Below are positions 55,719 through 64,000 of a DNA stretch of 64,000 bases, piece after piece. The stretch lies in assembly GCA_025435555.1 (NCBI GenBank), contig JAIWWG010000005.1:124001-188000 (forward strand), in the 5' to 3' direction. Under the pieces are notes generated by a model that was not told where the DNA came from, did no database searches, and saw only the letters and a program-made list of their open reading frames with translations. Positions within the stretch are counted from its first letter, which is position 1. Every line of letters begins with the position of its first letter. Both the position numbers and the translations under genes were made by a program. The DNA is from Chytriomyces cf. hyalinus JEL632. Lineage: Eukaryota > Chytridiomycota > Chytridiomycetes > Chytridiales > Chytriomycetaceae.

Positions 55719-58323
55719 TTATCGTCGACCGGGTTTATAGTTTCCTGGCAGACTCTGGTATACACGGCCACTATTTGACTCTGCATCTGGCCGACTGCTT
55801 TCCCCAACCCCGATAAATAGAGGATCGATGCCATTCGTTTGACTTCGGAGCTTTCCTCCAGGTATTGCAATGTTGCCGGGATTGAGTTTGGTTGTTGTCC
55901 CAGTGACGTTGTAATTGTAGTTGCTCAGACTCGCGTTGTTGGGAGCGATTGTGGATCCTCGCTGAGGCTGCGCAGCTCCAGTATTCGCATTTTGATATCC
56001 ATTTCGTCGGAGATTTGTGGTTGATGGGCTGTTATACGTCCCAGTATTGCTATTGTACGTAATGTTCGTGCGACTCACTGTTTCGTCAGGTAAACAGAGT
56101 TTAGCATTTCAGTTTTCGCAATTGCAACACACAAAAATACCTTGTGTGGGTTTCTTCTTCTCTTTGGCTTTACTCTTTCCACCAAAGATGTCCCAATCCC
56201 AAATTTTAGCAAGACCGCTGTTGCCACGCTCGCCACCCTTTTTCAACGGTGCAAGTGACGACTGCTGCTGCTGCTGCCTCTGAGTTTGGCCAAGCTTCGT
56301 GACGGAGACAGATTCCGAAAATTCTTGATTCTGTTGCTTCTCTCGCACTGAAACTGCTTGCTGCGAAACCGCAACTGGGATGCTGTTTCGAATCGTATTG
56401 CTCGGAAGTTGTGGGTGATACTGATTGTTCCCGTTGTATATTATTTTACTTGTGGAAGGTGATGCTTCGTCCAGCATCGGCCGATTCACTCCCTGCGAGG
56501 GATGATTGGAATATGGCGAATAGTCGTTCGACACATTGTTCGAATACACCCGCGAAATTTTTCCTCTGCTGGGAGAGGGCGGAGCCGCGTTTGTCCGAGC
56601 ATCTTCAATATCGCGAAACAATGAATCCGTGGACAAGGAAATGTCGGGATATCCGTGAGAATACGGGTTTTTGATTTCCGGGAGCGCTTTGTAGGGTTTT
56701 CCGACAGCTGCAGGTATGGGTGGTGGTCTATCTGGGCCGGCGTTCGGTAAAGCAGCAAAGTCATCGTCGTCACTATCACTGTCGATGTATCCTTTCCCAC
56801 CACTGTACTTGTTTGAATTGTATCCGATATTGGCGCTTGCGCCGTATCCTTGTATATTATACTGAGATACTGCAGGTTGAAGAACAGAGCGGTCACTCGT
56901 GGAACTGATAACGGGTAATGAAGGCATCCCATGCTCCATACTAATTTTGCTCCTACTCTTCTCGCTTAATAGAGGCCTATTATTCTCCGTCAAAGTTTTT
57001 CGACCACTCATTGGTGGGCCTTTAGCACTTTGCCCAGGAACCCTTCCAGCGGCTGACGAACTGCTTGTAACTCCGCCACCCATAGACTCAAACCAGGGAT
57101 GCTGCAGAGTTTCTGCTGCAGTTGGCCTGCGTTGCGGATCGTACAGCAACATATCGCCAACAAGCTGAAGAGCCTCTGTTGATGCGTTTGGCAGTACATC
57201 CTCCAGAACAACTGAATCCATGTTTGGAAATTTGAATCGCATGGTAGTTGCAAGGCGTATTCCTTCGGTCCACGCGCCTCCACCCACAATAGATCTGCGG
57301 GTTGGCAAAGGTGTTTGATACGTAGGTCGCTTTGCGGCTGCTGTTGGGGATCCTTGTTTTGGGCTGCCGACGATTGAGCAGATTTTGAAGACTTGATCGA
57401 CTTCTGAAGTACCGGGGAAAAGAGGGCGAAGAGTAATGAGCTCAGCGAGGATGGCACCAACTGCCCAGAGATCGATCGGCGATGAGTATGTGGTGCTTCG
57501 AAGCAATATTTCTGGAGCTCGATACCTGATGGTGATATTATGCATTTATTCACCATTCAAATGTAGGAATCAGATTGCGTTACGTACCACCGTGTGCTCA
57601 CGTAATCTGTGTAAGGAGGTAAGCTACGAATTTCTCTCGCAAGTCCAAAGTCAGCGATTTTGACGACATCCCCAGTCATCAAAAGGTTTTCTGGCTTCAT
57701 ATCTCGATGAAAGAACCCGTGCTTGTGCATATACTCTAATCCTACCAGCACCTGGTATCTGAGAACGAAAACAAACACGAGCAACCCAAGATTATTAAAC
57801 TCTCAAACAGATTCGAAAAAGCATATTTCTCACATGTAGCTTCGAATGGTGGAATCGCTAAACAGGCGGCCTTCTCGATCGCGGGTCTTTTGATATAAAT
57901 TCCCTTCCATGTATTCGAAAACGAAATTCAGTTCGTCTACACGACTATCACGGAAGACTTCTTTCAATTTGACGATATTTGGGTGTTTTAGTTTCGCGAG
58001 TGACTGATGGTAATCGCAGGGGCAAAGTTTAGCCACCCCCCTTCAAACCCCACTTCAAACGATTAACAAGAAAAACAAGTCACCTTGACTTCTCGCAGTT
58101 GCGTGCATTCCTCCCATGTTTTAAATTTCTTCTTCATGCGTTTGATGGCGACCTTAATTGAAGGGGAGTGAGAAAACGAGAACTCGGTTGTCATCAAGCA
58201 AAGCGCGGCACACGCCAATCCAAATTTTCGTACCGTCTCGTTGTTTTCCCGATTCCTCGCCATCAAAACAGACCCAAAGCTTCCGTCACCCAGTTGCCGG
58301 ATCATTTCGAACTTCTCCGCCAT
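55719..58323 (-). CDS. MAK/ICK-type (RCK family) protein kinase
   Basis: Six exons (58323..58234, 58152..58084, 58003..57834, 57758..57588, 57525..56141, 56077..55719) give 694 residues. The kinase domain starts at residue 4: [57 protein letters not shown] and the activation loop [19 protein letters not shown] identifies the RCK group (MAK, ICK, MOK). Residues [31 protein letters not shown] and HPWF close the domain, with a ~25-residue insert before [11 protein letters not shown]. The C-terminal 350 residues are Ser/Asn/Gln-rich with a short basic end. RCK kinases control ciliary and flagellar length and transport, suiting a zoosporic fungus. Confidence 0.94.
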
Positions 58324-58604
58324 GTTGCTTTTCGGTGTTCTTTGAGTTCTGAAGGGTGGCAGATTCGATCCGGATGACTGTTCAAAAAGTACGATGCGCC
58401 GCTGCGACTATATTGGGCCGGCTGGAACTGAGGATTCGGATGTTGTTATTTTTTCTTCTCGCTTCTGACAATTCCCCTTGCAAATATTTGACAAAAATAA
58501 AAAACAAAAAGATCTGGACAAGCACTGCACTTGATTCACCTTTTTAAGGCACGCTAATAACTGATCAGTGATAAATTTATTTCTATCTTTGAACACGATG
58601 CCCA

Positions 58605-60176
58605 TCAATGCGTGGTGTACCCCATCTGACGGAGCATCCCAACAGCAACAGTCCCAAGCACACCAATGCCGCGTTGATGCGGCGTCAATGCATCGATGCC
58701 ACTTCCTGTTGTGCAAAAGGGCCTCATCAGGTAGTCTTTGGTGCTACCATACACTGAAGCATCAATATGGCTCAAGCTACTCCCCCCATCGTACACACGC
58801 GGCGTGTATAAAATAGCGTACGAGAACTGCTCTTCCAAATGAATCGAGTATCCGCTTTTGTACCAGAAGAGAAGCTGCATTGGCGTTGAGGCAACTCCAC
58901 TTTGCAGGGTCTGAGCCAGTTTTCCAGCTGGGCTTTTCAGAAACAATTCACTCCAAACACTTAGAAGATGGCCATCATCCAAGATTTCAGTACTTTGTTC
59001 ATTTACAAGTTTCGAAATGTTTTCCGCTTCAGTTCGCATAGCTGCAGCATATTCGGACATCAGAGTCCGTGTGCCAGTGTGCTCCAGTGTCCGATCGAAG
59101 ATGTACGACTTTCCAAGAGACACAATTTTGCCAGACCCGGCCTCGTTGCTCAGTAGCACTGGGGAACTCGGCAGAAGAACATCGTCCAAGTGAGGTCCCC
59201 ACGCAGATACGAACCCAAGCCCATGCATGATTTCATGTATGGCAGTTTGCTCAAAATCGTACACCTTATCCGAAGGAAGAAGGTTTTCATCGCGTAAATG
59301 TGGTTCCGTTGGATCTACCATCCCTGTGCCAAACTCGAAAGTACGTGTCCGAACGAGGGGTGGGCCATACGATCCTCCATTTCCACTGCCTTCTCCGTGA
59401 GGATTATTTTCAGTCAGAAACCACCTGTGGGAGTAAATGTAAAGGATGAGAATGACGCTTGGATGAAGAGAGTCAAGCAGGGAAAGTCGCTCACACCAAG
59501 GGGAATCCGAATTGAGATTCACGTTGATATCTGATACACCTTGAATCGATGTATCATTCGGAAAGTACTGGCGCGCTAACGCCGTCGGGTACAGAAACTC
59601 GTCGTGGAGCAGACCCTCGCTGTGCAGATCGTGCCAACCACTCGGTGCCGCTGCGCCCAAGACTTTATTCCACTTGCAATCTGCGAGGGATTGAGCATCT
59701 GCACTTACTTGCAGGCAATTGGATTCGAATGTAGCTGAAACGGTGATTGGTGTTTGGAGGTTGAGGATTTGCTGAATGCGCGCGGCTGCTCGGGTTAAGC
59801 CTGTTTCGACAAGGTTGCATATTGTTTTCCGAGACTCGGAGAGAGCGGCGTCTTTGTATTTGGGAAGTTTACAAGCGAAATTGAACACAATCTTCCCTGC
59901 GATGAAGGTTTTGGCATCCGCGGTGGTGGCTTGGTCACGCGTCATCAAACGCATGGATTCTTGGGACTGGTGGATGTAAATGGGAGGCTTTCGATCACTC
60001 AAGGATAGCTTTTGAAGAAGCATTGATGAGCGGATTGCGTTTGTGGTCACGTCTGAAGCATCGGAAGGACGGGCCAGCGACGCACGATTTCTGTCACTTC
60101 GATTCGCAGGGAATGAAACGACTAGCCGCGACAGTGAGATGAACAGACACAATGCGAGGGGACAGGGGAAGATCAT
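58605..60176 (-). CDS. Secreted zinc metalloprotease with HEIMHGLGF motif
   Basis: Exons 60176..59497 and 59424..58605, removing a 72-nt intron, give 499 residues; the frame stays open if it is retained. A signal peptide (MIFPCPLALCLFISLSRLVVS) precedes a prodomain-like region. The catalytic motif HEIMHGLGF supplies two His zinc ligands and the catalytic Glu. A Met-turn-like YLMRP occurs about 190 residues later, after SHIDASVYG, whose His could be the third ligand, and the end (LTPHQRGIGVLGTV..MLRQMGY) resembles metzincin C-terminal helices. Extracellular protein degradation is inferred. The family is not one of the best known (M35, M36, M43), although it is closest in style to leishmanolysin/M43-like proteases. 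Confidence 0.8.
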   Translation of the reverse strand: MIFPCPLALCLFISLSRLVVSFPANRSDRNRASLARPSDASDVTTNAIRSSMLLQKLSLSDRKPPIYIHQSQESMRLMTRDQATTADAKTFIAGKIVFNFACKLPKYKDAALSESRKTICNLVETGLTRAAARIQQILNLQTPITVSATFESNCLQVSADAQSLADCKWNKVLGAAAPSGWHDLHSEGLLHDEFLYPTALARQYFPNDTSIQGVSDINVNLNSDSPWCERLSLLDSLHPSVILILYIYSHRWFLTENNPHGEGSGNGGSYGPPLVRTRTFEFGTGMVDPTEPHLRDENLLPSDKVYDFEQTAIHEIMHGLGFVSAWGPHLDDVLLPSSPVLLSNEAGSGKIVSLGKSYIFDRTLEHTGTRTLMSEYAAAMRTEAENISKLVNEQSTEILDDGHLLSVWSELFLKSPAGKLAQTLQSGVASTPMQLLFWYKSGYSIHLEEQFSYAILYTPRVYDGGSSLSHIDASVYGSTKDYLMRPFCTTGSGIDALTPHQRGIGVLGTVAVGMLRQMGYTTH

Positions 60177-60273
60177 GATCTGTATTGTTTGTGCTTGAAA
60201 GGTTTGTTGGTGTTTGTCACTTTTTTCAAGATTTATTTACATTTTCGTGCGAGTCCATAAAAAGCGAGAAACG

Positions 60274-60765
60274 ATGCACCGACTTCGAAAGGCAGCACAT
60301 ACCGTCAGAACGAATCCGCTGTTCACAGCTCCGAATCTAAGCAGCATCAGACTTGCCTCAGTCTGCATTGCGAGTGCGAGCCAGGCCTCACCGGCTACCC
60401 ACACGCCAATAGCGTCATATTCAAAGCAAACTCCATCCGTATTTGCATTCGTCCTCAACACTCCTCTCAATTTCTCAACACATGCGTCATCTTTTGACAC
60501 TGCATTTGAAGGCATGAGTTCCGGGGTAAAAGATGAGGCTTCTGCGGACGGAGTCAACTCAAACGGATCTGCGAGTAAGTCGGCACCAAATGCGCTGCGA
60601 TTAGAGGTAAATGATGATTTCAGTATTCTTATCCGTCTTTCTCGAGAGAGTGTTGTATTAATTCTCGCATTTTCGCAGTCTGCAACAACATCAAACACCA
60701 TCGCAGGTCTAAACGACGAGCTGATGAAAAGTCTGTTCTATGCGAATCTGATCGAAGATAGCTAA
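60274..60765 (+). CDS. Small protein with putative mitochondrial presequence
   Basis: Two exons (60274..60606, 60679..60765) give 139 residues. The N-terminus MHRLRKAAHTVRTNPLF is rich in basic residues and lacks acidic ones, as in mitochondrial presequences. The rest is Ser/Ala/Thr-rich with a polar end (LNDELMKSLFYANLIEDS). The intron is inferred from GTAAAT, a pyrimidine-rich tail and TTTCGCAG; it is 72 nt, so retention keeps the frame. Head-to-head with the protease gene, 97 nt apart. No family recognised. Confidence 0.55.
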   Translation: MHRLRKAAHTVRTNPLFTAPNLSSIRLASVCIASASQASPATHTPIASYSKQTPSVFAFVLNTPLNFSTHASSFDTAFEGMSSGVKDEASADGVNSNGSASKSAPNALRLEVNDDFSILIRLSRESVVLILAFSQSATTSNTIAGLNDELMKSLFYANLIEDS

Positions 60766-60951
60766 CACGAAGCCATGTCACCTCCGAAGTTTTTCTTGAT
60801 CGAACCATCAACATGACAGATGCCAAAAAAATCCATCTGTAAAGTTGATTCGACACAGCATCAATAAAAAGAGCGAGTTCTCTTTCACGAAAGCAAATTT
60901 CCTTTTACCACCCTCGAAACCAAATTATAACACAAAAGAAGATACCGCCCA

Positions 60952-61688
60952 ATGGACCCACTTTCCCTCGCCCTTGTTATCCTTGCATTTGGCTCAGTCT
61001 CCTGCTCAGTCATACTTGCCTCGCGCTTATGGGTCGTTGATGTGAAGAAAGCAATTCAGCCAGATCTGGAAACTGGGACCCACGCAGACGTTCCGAAATA
61101 TCAACCAAAATTGTCCGACAGCACGTTTGATATTCATGTGGTAAGTCAAGCGAATTAGTCTCAAAAACGGATTTTCGAACGCAATACCGACCGACTCTTT
61201 TTTTTTGTAGGTGTGCGAGCCATCAGCACCCATCACAATACCACAACGAGCAGCTTCCATCACACCCACAACGATGGAACGATCCAACCTGCACTTGTCG
61301 CTTTACACTGATCAAGATGATCGGGAAACGATGTTCAGGCCTGCCGCATACGCAAAAGAACCGACAACTCCCTCGTTTGCGTCCATTGCTAGTATTGAGT
61401 TGGACTCAAAGGCTGACGCAGAGCACGAATTTTCAGACCAGTTTAAGTGAGTTTCTCCCACCCGGCCAAAAAAAACAAAGTGGGATGCTGATTGTGTGCT
61501 TCTTTTTAACCAACAGAGAAAGGATTTCTGAAGACTCTAATATGGGGCGAAGCACGCGCAGCTTCATGAACGGGCTTGCGGATTTGTATGCAGAGCATTA
61601 CGAGCAAAGTGCGCGGAAGAAGCGACTCTCGCAGGAAATTCCGTCCGTGGAATCGTACCAAATCACTGTTGACGCGCCCGTGGCTTGA
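60952..61688 (+). CDS. Small single-TM protein, family copy A
   Basis: Three exons (60952..61140, 61211..61446, 61517..61688) give 198 residues. The N-terminus is one hydrophobic segment (LSLALVILAFGSVSCSVIL) followed by a basic SRLWVVDVKK, so the N-terminus is probably outside or lumenal and the tail cytosolic. The tail contains LSLYTDQDDRETMFRP followed by TTPSFASI, shared in outline with the next gene. A charged helix-prone end (LYAEHYEQSARKKRLSQE) is present only in this copy. No known domain; function unknown. Confidence 0.7.
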
Positions 61689-61993
61689 AAAATACTGCGC
61701 GCTTGACACTGTCGTTTCCTTTCTTTCACTTTCTGCATTTCCCTCTCTGTATGATTTTTTCTTTCGTTTCATGCATAGATGAAGACATGACACATTCAGA
61801 ATAAAAGTAGATACTTTATTGAAATTACGCGTTAGTGCTCTGGCGTATTCTCAGATGTACTTGGATCATTATCCGGAACTTTGACGCGATTTGCGAGTGC
61901 CGTGTCTTGTCGCAGTGCCCGCAGTCGTTGTTCACGTTGTGTCCCATCACTTTTTTTTTTCAAGGGGAAACACAACATTCTCAAAAAAAAAAA

Positions 61994-62368
61994 ATGCAGA
62001 CGGTGACGTACGTTGCCTTGGTTTGCCTCTCGGCCGTTTCAACGCTGGTCTCGCTCATGCTGTACTCAAGACTCAAGCACATCAACCAACTGCAGTCCAT
62101 GCAGTCATCCTCCGCTGCTAAATCATTGACCTTGTCAAGTGCCACAGCTCGAGCTACCGTTGTACCATTCCCCTTTCATACGCACAAGCAATCCGACATT
62201 CCTTCGAATGCAATCACGGCCCGCTCAAAGCCCAAGCTGACCATGTCCATTTACATGGGCGACGAGGAAGTCGTGTTCAACCGCAGCGCATTCCGCCCTT
62301 CCCACACAAGAGCATCAACCCCTTCATTCTCGTCAAAGGAAACAGTGCTCAGTGAAAGAGATATCTGA
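61994..62368 (+). CDS. Small single-TM protein, family copy B
   Basis: Intronless, 124 residues. One TM near the N-terminus (VALVCLSAVSTLVSLMLYSRL) with a basic flank, then a Ser/Thr/Ala-rich linker and a tail TMSIYMGDEEVVF followed by FRP and STPSFSSK. Order and motif match the previous gene, and both lie on the same strand 305 nt apart, so they look like diverged tandem duplicates. Copy B is shorter. Start at 61994 lies immediately after an A run that may act as a leader. Function unknown. Confidence 0.7.
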   Translation: MQTVTYVALVCLSAVSTLVSLMLYSRLKHINQLQSMQSSSAAKSLTLSSATARATVVPFPFHTHKQSDIPSNAITARSKPKLTMSIYMGDEEVVFNRSAFRPSHTRASTPSFSSKETVLSERDI

Positions 62369-62443
62369 AAAGTCTTGTTCCCTTTTTTTTTTTTGAAATC
62401 AATAATAAAAAACCTGACAATTCCTCCCTGTTTACTCTCGACC

Positions 62444-64000
62444 ATGTTCCACATCCAAAACGTAGCCCTTCCTCAGAAATGCGTTACAGCTCAAAGCATC
62501 TCACATCATCCGAAAGAATGGCAGCCTGCCGTGCAAGAAAACATTGACCCCATCAGTAACGAAGTAACCCACACAAGTGTCAAAGTTCGTCTGCTGCTTG
62601 GAGACTCGTTCTTGGACGTACATCAGCGGTACCCATCGGGTCCAATTTACTGCGAGGACGTGTGTGCGAGCGTTGTTGAAAGACAAGGCATTTCGCAGGT
62701 GATACTGGTGGTCATGTACCCATTGTAAAGATAGAAGTCTTCCTATTGACCCAGTGGCCTACAACAGGATGCTGCAGGACTGTTTGCGTTATGGATTGTT
62801 GGCAAGGATTTGGGTGAGGGAATGATACATCGACTTGATGGGAAGGGATGCTTTACTGATGGTGTGCTTGTCAGAAATTCAAATCCGACCCAAAGCCAAT
62901 ATTCTTAAAGTTGTGCAGGACTGGAACGCACTGGTTGTCAAGTACACTCATTACCCACAGGCAGTGGATCCGGACCACATGTTTAACCGGTACTGGCTCA
63001 TCTTTCGACGCGAGGCAAGCGTCTGCAAAAAGGTTGAGCGGGATATTTCATTGAAAGATGGGATTGCGCTCAAGATGCTGTTTGGAGAGGTTTATTATTC
63101 GTTTCTCTGAAGCCTTTGTTTCTTTCAAGACTGGCACTGATTGCTAACGTTTCTCAGGCTAAACGCAACATTCTCACGGGGCGGTATCCTTGCACTGTAA
63201 AAGATGCTGCCAATTTGGCTGCACTGCAACTTCAGGCATCCATCGGGAACTATGATCCACTCCGATGCCCTCGCGGATACATTTCGTAAGTTCATGCATC
63301 TTCCCAGCAGCACTTCACCCCCAACCACCCAATCTCTGAAGCTCTGACCCCCATTGAACATTCCTTCAACAACAGAAAGAATAAAGCACTCATGACTTCT
63401 CTCCTCTCTTCCCGAATAATCCGCAAAAAGTCTGCCGGCACTTGGGAACGCATCATTATGGCTGAGCATCAACGACTGGACCAAGTTTCGTGCCGAAGGG
63501 CACAAATCTGTTTTTTGGATTACGTGCGGCAATGGCGGTGCTACGGGTGTTCGTTTTTCCCGGTTTCAAGGGACCAACCACCGGCCGGGTTTTTCGAATT
63601 TCGCGTGCAGAAATGGATGGCGGGAGTTGGACCAGATGGAATCGTTGTATTTGAGCGGGACAGAACGGTGAGTTGGAAAGCGTATTGTTTATTTTTTTTA
63701 TGTGTTCATACTGACACACGTTTCAGTCAAGCTACAAATTCATTGACATCTGGCCAAACATCCAATGGATCCACGGCCAAGACACGTTCATCATCTACGA
63801 CGCTTTCAGCAACAACCACCAGTTCAAACTCATTACCCCTCAAGCCGAACTGATGCATAATCTGGCAGCTAGAATCGCGCACCTCGTGCGCAAGGGAACC
63901 ATGAAGGCAGTCAGTTCCAGCGCTGTCTGGAGACCATTGGACGATTTGGCTGCGATATTGAGGCTACACCCTGCAGCGAGTGTGCAGCTAAAGAATTCGA
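62444..64000 (+). CDS. KRIT1-like FERM-domain protein, 3' end beyond window
   Basis: Six exons (62444..62698, 62768..62813, 62875..63089, 63158..63285, 63376..63667, 63727 to the window end) give about 403 residues so far. The F1 lobe is ubiquitin-like (VKVRLLLGDSFLDVHQ, AAGLFALWIVGKDLE), F2 includes LKMLFGEAKRNILTGRYPC and ALQLQASIGNYDP, and F3 contains ICFLDYVRQWRCYGCSFFPV, FIDIWPNIQWIHGQDTFIIY and ITPQAELMHNLAARIAHLV. The F2 block (EAxxNxLxGxY..ASLxLQxxxGNY) is closest to KRIT1 and FRMD8. FERM proteins link membranes to the cytoskeleton or to small GTPases. The F1 start at residue 50 suggests a short N-terminal region. The 3' end and any further domains are outside the window. Confidence 0.88.

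Overview
The window reads as nuclear DNA of a fungus, most likely a zoosporic one (chytrid or relative). Fungal markers are a PCL-type cyclin, Pmp3, GPI-type fasciclin proteins, a PAS-kinase-like kinase, a chitin-deacetylase-like enzyme, short spliceosomal introns (mostly about 50-100 nt) and AATAAA-type ends on intronless histone genes. A MAK/ICK-type (RCK family) kinase with a TDY loop, a family tied to cilia and flagella, and a KRIT1-like FERM protein point away from yeasts and moulds. No virus-derived element, transposon or CRISPR array was recognised. All exon joins were worked out by hand from GT-AG signals, reading-frame continuity and family conservation; none was computed.

Layout. 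0-9 kb: a signal-peptide/TM/SH3 protein, tRNA-Trp, a Cys- and Thr-rich repeat wall-type protein, Pmp3, a polysaccharide deacetylase and Npl4. 9-24 kb: an orphan, Gcn5 acetyltransferase, a head-to-head pair of disordered orphans, dimethylarginine dimethylaminohydrolase, Nop14, an acidic orphan and a four-span membrane protein. 24-30 kb: two related fasciclin genes flanking mitochondrial ribosomal protein mL43. 30-43 kb: Dus2 and Urm1 (both act on tRNA), the bromodomain AAA protein ATAD2/Yta7, a PASK-like kinase, tropomyosin and a divergent H4/H3 pair. 43-50 kb: an AIFM3-like Rieske flavoprotein, a CPSF6-like factor and a PCL cyclin. 50-64 kb: a 1394-residue orphan with tandem RRM-like units and PDDEW repeats, a small ORF, a MAK-like kinase, a secreted HExxH protease, a small putative mitochondrial protein, two short paralogous one-span membrane proteins and the 5' part of a KRIT1-like FERM gene that runs off the end.

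Function. Several neighbours share themes: chromatin (Gcn5, ATAD2/Yta7, H3/H4), tRNA modification (Dus2, Urm1), RNA processing (Nop14, CPSF6) and cell surface (fasciclins, SH3-TM, Cys-rich protein, deacetylase, protease). There is no operon-like unit; strands alternate, and several head-to-head pairs share short promoters. The most novel objects are the RRM-like repeat protein at 50387-55338 and the paralogous small membrane proteins at 60952-62368.
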